This document shows positions 1 to 7,821 of a DNA stretch of 10,260 nt, in pieces. The DNA comes from Hyphomicrobiales bacterium (GTDB lineage: Bacteria; Pseudomonadota; Alphaproteobacteria; Rhizobiales; Kaistiaceae). A model generated the notes under the pieces. The model saw nothing but the letters and a program-made list of their open reading frames with translations. It did no database searches and was not told where the DNA came from. The translations under genes were made by a program, and so were the position numbers. Each line of letters opens with the position of its first letter. Positions within the stretch are counted from its first letter, which is position 1. The DNA is taken from contig JAFKJZ010000445.1 of the NCBI GenBank assembly GCA_017305815.1, forward strand, positions 1 to 10,260. Direction: 5' to 3'.

Positions 1-589
1 GACGCGGATTGTCGCCGCCCTGGACGATGCCGAAGATCGCCTTGCCCGGCTGGTCGCCGAAGGCGGCCTTGGAGCGCTCGGCCCAGCGCAGCGACAGGTT
101 CATCGCGCGCTCGATTTCCTTCTCGGTCGTCGGCAGGCCGACGCATTCGTCGAGCTGCATCTGGATGTCGCTACCGAGCAGGCCCTGGATCTCGACCGAG
201 CGTTCGGGCGTCAGGTCATAGCGGCGGCCGTCGACATGGCTCTGGAAGGTGACGCCCTTCTCGTTCAGCTTGCGCAGATTGGAGAGCGACATCACCTGGA
301 AACCGCCGGAATCGGTCAGGATCGGGTGCGGCCACTGCGCGAAGGTGTGCAGGCCGCCGAGCTTCGCCACCCGTTCCGCGCCGGGGCGCAGCATCAGGTG
401 ATAGGTGTTGCCGAGGATCACGTCGGCCCCGAGGTCGCGCACCTGGCCCGGATACATCGCCTTGACGGTGCCGGCCGTGCCGACCGGCATGAAGGCTGGT
501 GTGCGGATGGTCCCGCGCGGCATGGAGATCTCGCCGCGTCGCGCCATGCCGTCCTTGGCGAGCAGCTTGAAGGTGAATTGCTCGGTCAT
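1..589 (-). CDS. tgt: Queuine tRNA-ribosyltransferase, C-terminus beyond window
   Basis: Bacterial tRNA-guanine transglycosylase. It exchanges G34 of GUN-anticodon tRNAs (Asp, Asn, His, Tyr) for the queuosine precursor preQ1. The 196 readable residues start [14 protein letters not shown] and carry family hallmarks: [16 protein letters not shown] (30-45), [11 protein letters not shown] (60-70), [11 protein letters not shown] (92-102) with the active-site Asp93, a DEC motif (147-149) matching the nucleophile region, and FGIVQGG (186-192). The family is usually about 375 residues, so roughly half, including the zinc-binding C-terminus, lies left of position 1. The ATG start overlaps the queA TGA (ATGA at 586-589), implying translational coupling with the gene that performs the next step of the pathway. 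Nothing in the visible part suggests damage. Identity is near certain from the motifs. Confidence 0.96.
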   Translation of the reverse strand, partial: MTEQFTFKLLAKDGMARRGEISMPRGTIRTPAFMPVGTAGTVKAMYPGQVRDLGADVILGNTYHLMLRPGAERVAKLGGLHTFAQWPHPILTDSGGFQVMSLSNLRKLNEKGVTFQSHVDGRRYDLTPERSVEIQGLLGSDIQMQLDECVGLPTTEKEIERAMNLSLRWAERSKAAFGDQPGKAIFGIVQGGDNPR

Positions 590-1668
590 GGTGTCTCGTT
601 CGGGAAAAGCAGCGACGCATCGCCGTAGGAATAGAATCGGTAACCGGTGGCGATCGCATGCTCATAGGCCGCCCGCATCGTCTCCAGCCCGGCAAAGGCC
701 GAGACGAGCATGAACAGGGTCGAGCGCGGCAGGTGGAAATTGGTCATCAAGAGATCGATCGCGCGGAAGCGGTAGCCCGGCGTAATGAAGATACTGGTCG
801 GGCCATGGAACGGCCGGATGATCTTGTCTTCGCCGGCGGCGCTCTCGAGCAGTCGCAGGGACGTCGTACCGACGGCGATGACGCGGTTGCCGCGCGCCCG
901 CACCGCATTGAGCGCATCCGCCGTCGCGGCCGAGACCTCGCCGATCTCGGCGTGCATCTTGTGCTCTTCAGTATCGTCGGCCTTGACCGGCAGGAAGGTG
1001 CCGGCGCCGACATGCAGCGTCACGAAATGCCGCTCGACGCCGAGCGCGTCGAGGCGCGCGAACAGGTCCGGCGTGAAATGCAGGCCGGCGGTCGGCGCGG
1101 CGACGGCGCCCTCCTCGCGGGCATAGATCGTCTGGTAGTCCTGCCGGTCCTCGTCGTCCTCGTGGCGCTTCGAGGCGATGTAGGGCGGCAGCGGGATATG
1201 GCCGACGGAAGCGATCGCCTCATCGAGCGCCGGACCGCTGAGGTCGAAGGCGAGCACGACTTCGCCCGCATCGCCCTTTTCGGCGACGGTCGCGGCGAGG
1301 CCCGCAAGCAGGCAGGCGCGATCGGCGCTCTCGCCGAACTGGATACGGTCGCCGAGCTGCAGCTTCTTGGCCGGACGCACGAAAGCACGCCAGCGGTCCG
1401 CCGCCTCGCGCATGTGCAGCGTCACGCCGATCCGCGCCGCGACGCCGTCACGCACCCGCTCGCCAAAGAGCTGGGCCGGGATCACCTTGGTGTCGTTGAA
1501 CACGAGCGCATCGCCCGGGCGGAGCATGTCCGGCAGCTCGCGCACGATGCGGTCCTCAAGGGGCTCTCCCTGTCGGACGACGAGCAGCCGGGCGGCGTCG
1601 CGCGGCCGGGCCGGCCGCAGGGCGATATTCTCCTCGGGGAGCTCAAAATCGAATAGGTCGACGCGCAT
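586..1668 (-). CDS. queA: S-adenosylmethionine:tRNA ribosyltransferase-isomerase
   Basis: QueA transfers and isomerises the ribosyl part of S-adenosylmethionine onto preQ1-modified tRNA, giving epoxyqueuosine. It acts after Tgt, whose gene overlaps its stop codon. The 360-residue product has the usual family length. Visible hallmarks are [20 protein letters not shown] at the N-terminus, GHIPLPPYI (156-164), the signature TAGLHFT (193-199), [12 protein letters not shown] (234-245), [10 protein letters not shown] (266-275), [16 protein letters not shown] (310-325) and YSYGDASLL near the end. The frame stays open upstream to an ATG at 1725, but the family N-terminus begins at the ATG at 1668, which follows a purine-rich stretch (GAACGAGAGA); the extra 19 residues are not family-like. 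A 73-bp gap with a small hairpin separates it from yddG upstream. It may be read through from yddG or have its own weak promoter; I cannot see a clear one. Confidence 0.96.
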   Translation of the reverse strand: MRVDLFDFELPEENIALRPARPRDAARLLVVRQGEPLEDRIVRELPDMLRPGDALVFNDTKVIPAQLFGERVRDGVAARIGVTLHMREAADRWRAFVRPAKKLQLGDRIQFGESADRACLLAGLAATVAEKGDAGEVVLAFDLSGPALDEAIASVGHIPLPPYIASKRHEDDEDRQDYQTIYAREEGAVAAPTAGLHFTPDLFARLDALGVERHFVTLHVGAGTFLPVKADDTEEHKMHAEIGEVSAATADALNAVRARGNRVIAVGTTSLRLLESAAGEDKIIRPFHGPTSIFITPGYRFRAIDLLMTNFHLPRSTLFMLVSAFAGLETMRAAYEHAIATGYRFYSYGDASLLFPNETP

Positions 1669-1705
1669 TCTCTCGTTCCGCTGCGTATGCGCGCCCTTCC
1701 TAACG

Positions 1706-1733
1706 GGCGAAGGCCCCGATCTCAACCTTCGCC
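1706..1733 (-). terminator. Hairpin just after the yddG stop (possible weak terminator)
   Basis: A perfect 8-bp inverted repeat (GGCGAAGG / CCTTCGCC) with a 12-nt loop lies 9 nt beyond the yddG stop codon and about 38 nt before the queA start. No T-run follows it in the leftward direction, so it is at best a weak or factor-dependent terminator. It could instead be an mRNA-processing or stability element between yddG and queA. Confidence 0.3.
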
Positions 1734-1741
1734 GGCAAGGC

Positions 1742-2650
1742 TTATTGCCGCGAGGCGAACCAGCAGACGAGCGAGCCGCCGGTGACGAGCAGCGCGCCGC
1801 CCCAGAAATTCATGCCCGGCATCATGTCGAGCAGGATGCTGGACAGCATCACCGACAGCAGCGGCGTGAAGTAGGAGGCCGTCGCCATAAGGGTGAGGTT
1901 GCCGTGGGAGACGCCATGGGTCCAGGCGGAATAGGCGAGCGTCGTCAGCACGCCGAACAGGAGTGTCATGGTGAGGCCGCGCAGGTCGAAATGCAGCGGC
2001 GGTTGGTCGCTGGTGAAATAGTAGATCCACAGCAGCGCCGCCGTCATCAGCAGGAAAGGCGGCACGGCGCTCTTTCCGCCCGACAGGCGCCGGGTGAAGA
2101 TCGTGTAGAGCGGCCAGGTGATCGCGGCGACGAGCGCCAGGAAATAGGGCAGCGGGTTGCCGGCGACGTTGTCGAGCATCGAATGCAGCGAAAAGCCGGA
2201 GCCGGACGACGCCAGCAGCACGCCGGCGAGCGAGAGCATCACCCCCGGCACCAGCAGAAGATCCGCCCTCGCCTGCCCGACCATGACGGCGAGCGCGATG
2301 GTGAAGCACGGCCAGAGATAGTTGATCATGCCCACTTCGACCGTCTGGGTCCGGTCCTGGGCGAGGCCGACGGCAAGCGCCAGCGCGATCTCGTAGGTGA
2401 CGAACATCGCGCCGCCAAAGAGCAGGTAGAGACGCGAGTGGCCCCGAAAGGCGGCGCGGCCGGCATAGAGCGTCGCGACGATGCCGCTGAAGGTGAAGAT
2501 CAGGGCGGAGCCGCCGACGGCGCCGAAGGTCTCCGAGATGTTGCGATAGAGGCCGATCGTGGCGCTCCACATCAACACCGCGCTGATGCCGATGAGCGTG
2601 GGCGGCTCGATCCGCGCACGAGGAAAGCCCGCCACCGAGACGCCGAGCAT
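1742..2650 (-). CDS. yddG: YddG-type DMT-superfamily exporter (EamA family)
   Basis: Inner-membrane drug/metabolite transporter, 302 residues, with about ten hydrophobic helices arranged as two EamA repeats. It resembles the E. coli aromatic amino acid exporter YddG (about 293 residues). Shared features are [20 protein letters not shown] near the N-terminus, [14 protein letters not shown] around residue 105-118 (the most YddG-like stretch), and the [19 protein letters not shown] segment in the second repeat. Export of aromatic or other amino acids is inferred from family membership; the substrate cannot be read from sequence. The ATG at 2650 has a good Shine-Dalgarno (AGGA, 7 nt upstream). 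The gene sits after the terminator of the coaD-cyclophilin operon and before queA, all in one direction, so it probably has its own promoter in 2651-2754; I found no strong -35/-10 pair there. It looks like an accessory insertion in a housekeeping block. Confidence 0.88.
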   Translation of the reverse strand: MLGVSVAGFPRARIEPPTLIGISAVLMWSATIGLYRNISETFGAVGGSALIFTFSGIVATLYAGRAAFRGHSRLYLLFGGAMFVTYEIALALAVGLAQDRTQTVEVGMINYLWPCFTIALAVMVGQARADLLLVPGVMLSLAGVLLASSGSGFSLHSMLDNVAGNPLPYFLALVAAITWPLYTIFTRRLSGGKSAVPPFLLMTAALLWIYYFTSDQPPLHFDLRGLTMTLLFGVLTTLAYSAWTHGVSHGNLTLMATASYFTPLLSVMLSSILLDMMPGMNFWGGALLVTGGSLVCWFASRQ

Positions 2651-2754
2651 GATCCGTTCCTGTGAAATTCAGCTTGGCGCGAGGGATGGTCGGCCAGACG
2701 GTTGCGCCGCAATAAGGTCAGGAAGGCACGCGGCATGGCCCCCGACTACAAGAA

Positions 2755-2784
2755 AGCGCGCCCCGGCGATGGCCGGGACGCGCT
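2755..2784 (-). terminator. Rho-independent terminator of the coaD-cyclophilin operon
   Basis: A hairpin lies 48 nt beyond the stop of the cytoplasmic cyclophilin gene: six base pairs (AGCGCG/CGCGCT), one C-A mismatch, six more pairs (CCCGGC/GCCGGG) and a 4-nt loop. Read leftward, the stem is followed directly by TTTCTTG, a T-rich tail. This is the most terminator-like structure in the window and separates the operon from yddG. Confidence 0.75.
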
Positions 2785-2832
2785 GCATTTCAACCTGGGC
2801 GGCCGGAAAGACCAGCCGCGAACCGCGACGGC

Positions 2833-3306
2833 TTACGCCGCGTCGGCGGCAACCTTCATCGAGACGATCTTGTCCGGGTTCTGGACGGGCTCGCCGCGCT
2901 TGATCTTGTCGATGTTCTCCATGCCCTCGATCACCTGGCCCCAGACGGTGTACTGGCCGTCGAGGAAGCGCGCATCGCCGAAGCAGAGGAAGAACTGGCT
3001 ATCGCCCGAATCCGGGTTCTGGGCGCGGGCCATCGAGGCGGTGCCTCGGACATGCGGCTCACGCGAGAACTCGGCCTTCAGCTTCTTGCCGGAGCCGCCC
3101 ATGCCGGTGCCGGTCGGATCGCCGGTCTGCGCCATGAAGCCGTCGATCACGCGATGGAAGACGATGCCGTCATAAAAGCCCTCGCGGGCCAGTTCCTTGA
3201 TGCGCGCGACGTGGTTGGGAGCGAGGTCCGGACGCAGAGCGATGATCGCCGTGCCCTGGGTGGTCTCGAGGATGAGGGTGTTCTCCGGGTCCTTGATTTC
3301 GGCCAC
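2833..3306 (-). CDS. ppiB: Cytoplasmic cyclophilin-type peptidyl-prolyl isomerase
   Basis: Cyclophilin-fold prolyl cis-trans isomerase, 157 residues, without a signal peptide, so expected in the cytoplasm as a folding catalyst (PpiB type). Active-site residues align with human CypA: Arg52, Phe57, Met58 and Gln60 in FHRVIDGFMAQ, and Phe106 in SQFF. The CypA Trp121 position is Phe114 (ARFLDGQYTVWG), as in many bacterial cyclophilins that bind cyclosporin poorly. The start is GTG at 3306, behind a strong ribosome-binding site (AAGGAGA, about 6 nt away); no nearby ATG fits. It lies 54 bp after the paralogous secreted cyclophilin gene in the same direction, and the two proteins are nearly identical through residues 45-80. 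It is probably the last gene of the coaD operon. Confidence 0.95.
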   Translation of the reverse strand: MAEIKDPENTLILETTQGTAIIALRPDLAPNHVARIKELAREGFYDGIVFHRVIDGFMAQTGDPTGTGMGGSGKKLKAEFSREPHVRGTASMARAQNPDSGDSQFFLCFGDARFLDGQYTVWGQVIEGMENIDKIKRGEPVQNPDKIVSMKVAADAA

Positions 3307-3360
3307 GGTTATCTCCTTCTGTAGGGCCGCGCCGGAAGACGGCGCAGCGAACGTGCCGAC

Positions 3361-3909
3361 TTACTTGGCGTCGGCGGCGATCTGCATCTTGACGATCTTG
3401 TCGGGGTTTGCCGGCGGCTCACCCTTCGCGATGTTGTCCACATACTGCATGCCGTCGACGACTTCACCCCAGACGGTGTACTGGCCGTCGAGGAAGCCAC
3501 CATCGGCGAACATGATGAAGAACTGCGAGTTGGCCGAATCCGGGTTCTGCGCGCGCGCCATGCCGAGCGTGCCGCGGGCGAAATGCGCCTTCGAGAACTC
3601 GGCCTTGAGGTCGGGCTCCTTCGAGCCGCCCATGCCGGTGCCGGTCGGGTCGCCGGTCTGCGCCATGAAGCCGTCGATCACGCGGTGGAAGACGATGCCG
3701 TTGTAGAAGCCCTCGCGCGTCAGCTTCTTGATCTGCGCGACATGGTTCGGCGCCAGGTCCGGGCGCAGCTTGATCACGACGCGACCATCCTTCAGGTCGA
3801 GATAGATCGTGTTCTCGGGGTCGAGCTTCTCGCTCGCGGCCTGGGCGGGCGCGGCAATGAAGAGAAACGCAGCGGCGATCGCCGCGAACAGGCCAAGGAA
3901 ACGGGTCAC
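3361..3909 (-). CDS. ppiA: Secreted (periplasmic) cyclophilin-type peptidyl-prolyl isomerase
   Basis: Cyclophilin of 182 residues with a Sec signal peptide: MTR, then a hydrophobic run (residues 4-20), then a PAQA-A cleavage site near residue 24/25. It is therefore expected in the periplasm, assisting folding of exported proteins. Catalytic residues are intact: Arg76, Phe81, Met82 and Gln84 in FHRVIDGFMAQ, and Phe131 in SQFF. The CypA Trp121 position is Phe139. The start is GTG at 3909 with GGAGG about 7 nt upstream; it gives a complete signal peptide, which supports this choice. Neighbours are coaD (43 bp upstream) and the cytoplasmic paralogue (54 bp downstream), consistent with one transcript. 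The pair looks like a tandem duplication in which one copy is exported; this arrangement beside coaD is familiar from Rhizobiales. Confidence 0.94.
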   Translation of the reverse strand: MTRFLGLFAAIAAAFLFIAAPAQAASEKLDPENTIYLDLKDGRVVIKLRPDLAPNHVAQIKKLTREGFYNGIVFHRVIDGFMAQTGDPTGTGMGGSKEPDLKAEFSKAHFARGTLGMARAQNPDSANSQFFIMFADGGFLDGQYTVWGEVVDGMQYVDNIAKGEPPANPDKIVKMQIAADAK

Positions 3910-3952
3910 AGAGACCTCCGGTCGGTGGACGGTACCGCCCTTTGCGGCGACG

Positions 3953-4447
3953 TCAGGAACTGAATTTTTGTGTCAGCTTTCGGGCAACGGCCGCCGGAAC
4001 GAAGGCAGAAACGTCGCCGCCCATCTTCGCAATCTGGCGCACCAGCGTCGCCGTTATATGACGCGTCGCGGACGTTGCCGGCAGGAAAACAGTCTGGATA
4101 TCGGCTGCCATGCCGTCATTCATGCCCGCGAGCTGCATCTCATAATCGAGATCGGTGCCGTCGCGAAGCCCGCGGATCATCACCGAAGCGCCGCAATCGC
4201 GCGCCGCATCAATGGTCAGCCCATCGAAGGACATCACCTCGATTCGCCCCGCCCCGCCCTCGATCTGGTCCGCCAGCTCGCGGATCAGCGCCACGCGCTC
4301 ATCGAAAGAAAAGAGCGGCGTCTTGCCGGGATGGACGCCGATAGCCACCACCAGCCGATCGACCACCACCAGCGCCGCGCGCAGCATGTCGAGATGGCCG
4401 TTGGTCGGCGGATCGAAGGAGCCCGGATACAGTCCAACACGCGCCAT
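3953..4447 (-). CDS. coaD: Phosphopantetheine adenylyltransferase
   Basis: CoaD transfers AMP from ATP to 4'-phosphopantetheine, forming dephospho-CoA, the penultimate step of coenzyme A synthesis. The product is 164 residues, typical for the family. The nucleotidyltransferase signature is clear: [14 protein letters not shown] (5-18) with the TxGH motif ending at His18; Lys42; [21 protein letters not shown] (90-110); and a C-terminal [10 protein letters not shown] (131-140) in place of the ISSTxxR motif. The frame is open to an ATG at 4489, but family alignment places the start at the ATG at 4447 (MARVGLYPG). Its ribosome-binding site is only moderate (GGGA about 8 nt away). It is the first gene of the leftward operon with the two cyclophilins. 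In Rhizobiales coaD usually follows gyrA; here a small plus-strand gene lies between them. Confidence 0.95.
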   Translation of the reverse strand: MARVGLYPGSFDPPTNGHLDMLRAALVVVDRLVVAIGVHPGKTPLFSFDERVALIRELADQIEGGAGRIEVMSFDGLTIDAARDCGASVMIRGLRDGTDLDYEMQLAGMNDGMAADIQTVFLPATSATRHITATLVRQIAKMGGDVSAFVPAAVARKLTQKFSS

Positions 4448-4650
4448 GTTCACGTCCCGCTCCCGGAATGACACCGGATTCTCACGCAAGGTTTACGAAG
4501 GAAAGAAAGACTTCATCAAGGAACCAACTTCACAAACCCGCATTGCTTCCCCAGATGAATAGTCAATGAACAGCCAGTTGTGATGCGGTTCATAGGCAGA
4601 AGAGCAGGTTGCGTCCACATATCGGCGCAACAGCACACGGAGGGCAAGCC
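4448..4650. other. Divergent intergenic region between coaD and the small secreted-protein gene
   Basis: These 203 bp are visibly less GC-rich than the flanking genes and must hold leftward signals for coaD and rightward signals for the small gene at 4651. The only recognisable promoter-like element is TTGACT on the minus strand (4561-4566); the expected -10 position 17 bp further (ATGCGG, 4538-4543) is a poor match. A GANTC site lies near 4476. Short frames across the region show no family resemblance, and I call none of them. Confidence 0.4.
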
Positions 4651-4881
4651 ATGACATCGTGGTTCCACACCGCCATTCTCGCAACTTGCGCCGCAGCCAC
4701 CATTGCGGTTGGTTTCGCCAGCGCAGCCGCCTATTCCGACCGGGACGTTCCCGCAGCCAAGAAGGGCGATCGCCTTTCCGTCTCGGCCATGGACAATGCC
4801 GGAGCCCCGATGATCGCCGTCGTCGAGCGGCAGGAGGGCTACTCCGTTATCACTCGCGTTCCCCTCCCGGGCGCGAACTGA
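4651..4881 (+). CDS. Small predicted secreted protein, unknown function
   Basis: A 76-residue product that I do not recognise. It starts MTSWFHTAILATCAAATIAV, with a hydrophobic core (residues 7-25) and a plausible signal-peptidase site after ASA at residue 25, leaving a mature peptide of about 51 residues. The mature part has a basic KKGDRL segment (37-42) and ends with EGYSVITRVPLPGAN. There is no cysteine in the mature part, so it is not a lipoprotein or a disulfide-rich peptide. Support for a real gene: a strong Shine-Dalgarno (GGAGGG, 6 nt before the ATG), a coherent signal peptide, and a shared hairpin between its 3' end and that of convergent gyrA. The frame extends upstream to an ATG at 4609, but that adds 14 non-signal-like residues without a ribosome-binding site. 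A periplasmic location is inferred. Confidence 0.7.
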   Translation: MTSWFHTAILATCAAATIAVGFASAAAYSDRDVPAAKKGDRLSVSAMDNAGAPMIAVVERQEGYSVITRVPLPGAN

Positions 4882-4931
4882 GGGTTTCCCCTCACACCCT
4901 GACGACCTCCAAAACCTAGCCTCCCCCGAAA

Positions 4932-4964
4932 TGACGCCGGCCTGACCCCCTGAGGCCGGCGTCA
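4932..4964. terminator. Bidirectional terminator hairpin between the small gene and gyrA
   Basis: A perfect 12-bp inverted repeat (TGACGCCGGCCT / AGGCCGGCGTCA) with a 9-nt loop lies in the 100-bp gap between two convergent genes. Leftward, beyond the gyrA stop, the stem is followed by TTT and then a G-run; rightward it is followed by CTCATTT. The T-tails are short, but the stem is strong and well placed to end both transcripts. Confidence 0.65.
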
Positions 4965-4981
4965 CTCATTTGGAGAACCGG

Positions 4982-7753
4982 CTAGCCTTCCGTCGGCGCC
5001 TGCGGCGCGGATTCCGCTTCCGGACCGTCTTCCTCGACATCGGTGAGGCGGTCGACCGAAACGACCTTCTCCGTGTCATTGGTGTTGAAGACGATGACAC
5101 CCTGCGAACCGCGGCCGACGATGCGGATCGGCTTGTCGCCGCCGACCGGCATGCGGATCATCTGGCCGCCATCGGTGACCAGCATGATCTGGTCCGCATC
5201 CTCGACCGGGAACGAGGCGATCAGATCGCCGTTCCGCTCGTTGACGGCCATGGCGACGATGCCCTTACCGCCGCGACCGGTGATGCGGTACTCGAAGGAC
5301 GAGGTCCGCTTGCCGTAACCGTTCTCGGAGATGGTGAGGACGAACTGCTCGGCGGCGCTCATCTCGGCGTAGCGCGCCTGCGGCAGCGTGGCGCTGCCCG
5401 GCGTCTCGTCGGCATCGTGCTCGATGACCGTCGCGTCCTCGACCTCGCCGCGCACGGCGCGGCTCATCTTCAGATAGGCCGCGCGCTCGTCGCCATTGGC
5501 GTCGAAGTGATGCAGGATCGCCATCGAGATGATGCGGTCGCCTTCGGCCAGCGAGATGCCGCGCACGCCGGTCGAGTCACGCCCCTTGAAGACGCGGACA
5601 TCGGTGACGGCGAAGCGGATGCACTGGCCCTTGGCTGTCGTCAGCAAGACGTCGTCATGCTCGGAGCAGAGCTGGACGTCGACGATCGCGTCGCCCTCTT
5701 CGTCGAACTTCATGGCAATCTTGCCATTGCGGTTCACCTGGACGAAGTCGGACAGCTTGTTGCGGCGGACCGTGCCGCGCGTCGTCGCGAACATCACGTC
5801 GAGCGTCGACCAGCTGTCCTCGTCCTCCGGCAGCAGCAGGATCGAGGTGATGCGCTCGCCGTCCTGCAACGGCAGCAGGTTGTTCAGGAACTTGCCGCGA
5901 GCCTGGGGCGCCGCGAGCGGCAGGCGCCAGACCTTCATCTTGTAGGCGATGCCGCGCGAGGAGAAGAACACGACCGGTGTGTGCGTATTGGTGACGAACA
6001 GGCGGGTAACGAAATCCTCGTCCTTCGTCGCCATGCCGGCGCGACCCTTGCCGCCGCGATGCTGGGCCCGGTAGGTCACCAGCGGCACGCGCTTGATGTA
6101 GCCCTCGTGGCTGACGGTGACGACCATGTCCTCGCGCTGGATCAGGTCTTCATCTTCGAAGTCGACGCCGCCGTCGAGGATCTCGGTCTTGCGCGGGGTG
6201 CCGAACTCGTCGCGAACGGCGATCAGTTCCTCGCGGACGATCGCGACGATGCGGGCGCGCGAGCGCAGGATGTCGAGGTAGTCGGCGATCTCGGCGCCCA
6301 ACTTGTTCAGCTCGTCGGCGATTTCGTCGCGACCGAGGGCTGTCAGGCGCTGCAGGCGCAGGTCGAGGATGGCGCGGGCCTGCGCTTCCGACAGCTGGTA
6401 GGTGCTGTCGTCGGCGAGCTTGTGGCGCGGATCGTCGATCAGCGCGACCAGCGGCGCGATGTCGGCCGCCGGCCAGTGCCGCTCCATCAGCCGCTCGCGC
6501 GCCGTCGACGGATCGGGCGCGGTGCGGATCAGGTGGATGACCTCGTCGATATTGGCGACAGCGATGCCGAGGCCGACCAATATATGCGCGCGGTCACGCG
6601 CCTTGGCGAGCAGGAAGCGCGTGCGCCGCGCGACCACTTCCTCGCGGAAGACGACGAAGGCCTGGATCAGGTCCTTCAGATTCATCAGCTGCGGCTTGCC
6701 GCCCGTAAGCGCCACCATGTTGACGCCGAAGGACGTCTGGAGCGGCGAATAGCGGTAGACTTGGTTTAGCACGACGTCGGCGACGGCATCGCGCTTCAGC
6801 TCGATGACGACGCGCATGCCCTGGCGATCAGACTCGTCGCGGATGTCGGAGATGCCCTCGATCCGCTTGTCGCGGACGAGTTCGGCGATCTTCTCGATCA
6901 TCGTAGCCTTGTTCACCTGGTACGGGATCTCATGGATGATGAGAGCCTCGCGTTCCTTGCGGATCGTCTCGACCGTCACGCGGCCGCGCATCAGCACGGA
7001 GCCGCGGCCTTCGTGATAGGCGGCACGGATGCCGGCTCGGCCGATGATCAGGCCGGCGGTCGGGAAATCCGGACCCGGAATGATCTCCATCAGCTCATCG
7101 ATGCTGATGCCGGGGTTTTCGAGATAGGCGACGCAGCCGTCGATGACTTCGCTGAGATTGTGCGACGGGATGTTGGTCGCCATGCCGACGGCGATGCCGC
7201 CGGCGCCATTGACGAGCAAGTTCGGGAAGCGCGCCGGCAGGACGACCGGCTCGCGCTCCGAATTGTCGTAGTTGTCCTGGAAATCGACCGTATCCTTGTC
7301 GATGTCCTCCAGCAGCGAATGCGCCGGCTTGGCGAGGCGAACCTCGGTGTAACGCATGGCGGCCGGGCTATCGCCGTCGACCGAGCCGAAGTTGCCCTGG
7401 CCGTCGGCCAGCATGACGCGCATCGAGAAGTCCTGCGCCATGCGCACCAGCGCCATGTACACAGACTGATCGCCATGCGGGTGGTACTTACCGATCACGT
7501 CACCGACGATACGGGCCGACTTGCGATACGACTTGTTCCAGTCGTAGCCGTTCTCGTTCATCGAATAGAGGATGCGGCGGTGCACCGGCTTAAGGCCGTC
7601 ACGCGCATCCGGAAGCGCGCGGCTCACGATCACGCTCATCGCGTAATCGAGATAGCTCCGCTTCATCTCATCGGTGATCGAGATCGTTTCGAAGTCGGAA
7701 GGGCGGCCATCACCCGGCTCGTCGGGGCTTGGCGGCTCGTGGGTATCGGACAA
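4982..7753 (-). CDS. gyrA: DNA gyrase subunit A
   Basis: Gyrase A, 923 residues: the breakage-reunion and DNA-wrapping subunit that works with GyrB to introduce negative supercoils. The winged-helix core begins at [20 protein letters not shown] (31-50); the catalytic tyrosine is Tyr135 in AAMRYTE. The quinolone region reads [10 protein letters not shown] (91-100), so E. coli Ser83 and Asp87 are replaced by Gln96 and Met100. The C-terminal beta-pinwheel starts near residue 535; the GyrA box is QHRGGKG (564-570) rather than QRRGGKG. An insertion of about 45 residues (around 750-800) relative to E. coli is, as I recall, an alphaproteobacterial feature. The acidic tail is short. The start is TTG at 7753; an in-frame stop lies 33 nt upstream, and the only later ATG (residue 30) would leave almost no sequence before the conserved core. 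The ribosome-binding site is modest (GGAA). A good promoter lies just upstream. Confidence 0.98.
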   Translation of the reverse strand: MSDTHEPPSPDEPGDGRPSDFETISITDEMKRSYLDYAMSVIVSRALPDARDGLKPVHRRILYSMNENGYDWNKSYRKSARIVGDVIGKYHPHGDQSVYMALVRMAQDFSMRVMLADGQGNFGSVDGDSPAAMRYTEVRLAKPAHSLLEDIDKDTVDFQDNYDNSEREPVVLPARFPNLLVNGAGGIAVGMATNIPSHNLSEVIDGCVAYLENPGISIDELMEIIPGPDFPTAGLIIGRAGIRAAYHEGRGSVLMRGRVTVETIRKEREALIIHEIPYQVNKATMIEKIAELVRDKRIEGISDIRDESDRQGMRVVIELKRDAVADVVLNQVYRYSPLQTSFGVNMVALTGGKPQLMNLKDLIQAFVVFREEVVARRTRFLLAKARDRAHILVGLGIAVANIDEVIHLIRTAPDPSTARERLMERHWPAADIAPLVALIDDPRHKLADDSTYQLSEAQARAILDLRLQRLTALGRDEIADELNKLGAEIADYLDILRSRARIVAIVREELIAVRDEFGTPRKTEILDGGVDFEDEDLIQREDMVVTVSHEGYIKRVPLVTYRAQHRGGKGRAGMATKDEDFVTRLFVTNTHTPVVFFSSRGIAYKMKVWRLPLAAPQARGKFLNNLLPLQDGERITSILLLPEDEDSWSTLDVMFATTRGTVRRNKLSDFVQVNRNGKIAMKFDEEGDAIVDVQLCSEHDDVLLTTAKGQCIRFAVTDVRVFKGRDSTGVRGISLAEGDRIISMAILHHFDANGDERAAYLKMSRAVRGEVEDATVIEHDADETPGSATLPQARYAEMSAAEQFVLTISENGYGKRTSSFEYRITGRGGKGIVAMAVNERNGDLIASFPVEDADQIMLVTDGGQMIRMPVGGDKPIRIVGRGSQGVIVFNTNDTEKVVSVDRLTDVEEDGPEAESAPQAPTEG

Positions 7754-7785
7754 GTTATTTTCCGGAATCAGTTTCGATTGCCGAC

Positions 7786-7814
7786 ATCATAGAGGCCGCA
7801 TGTGGCAGACTCAA
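7786..7814 (-). promoter_or_regulatory. gyrA promoter (sigma-70 type)
   Basis: On the minus strand, TTGAGT (7809-7814) and TATGAT (7786-7791) are separated by exactly 17 bp. The -10 matches consensus at five of six positions and the -35 at four of six. The predicted start of transcription near 7779 leaves a leader of about 26 nt before the TTG codon. It is the best promoter candidate in the window. GANTC methylation sites lie on and beside the -35. Confidence 0.6.
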
Positions 7815-7821
7815 GGAATCG

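Noticed and set aside
658..1656. 332-residue plus-strand frame opposite queA
   Set aside because: Antisense shadow. QueA motifs on the minus strand explain the region completely.
1669..1725. N-terminal extension of queA to the ATG at 1725
   Set aside because: The 19 added residues are not part of the family; the conserved N-terminus begins exactly at the ATG at 1668.
1367..2665. 432-residue plus-strand frame spanning queA and yddG
   Set aside because: It crosses two clearly coding minus-strand genes and is Arg/Gln/His-rich low-complexity sequence, typical of antisense frames in GC-rich genomes.
4516..4965. 149-residue minus-strand frame opposite the small secreted-protein gene
   Set aside because: Gly/Cys-rich composition with no recognisable motif, no ribosome-binding site that I can see, and it begins beyond the terminator hairpin. 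The plus-strand signal peptide and Shine-Dalgarno are better evidence.
4970..6769. 599-residue open frame on the plus strand opposite gyrA
   Set aside because: Antisense shadow of gyrA in high-GC DNA. The translation is a repetitive Asp/Arg/Ala/Val/Leu composition without domains, and gyrA on the other strand is unambiguous.
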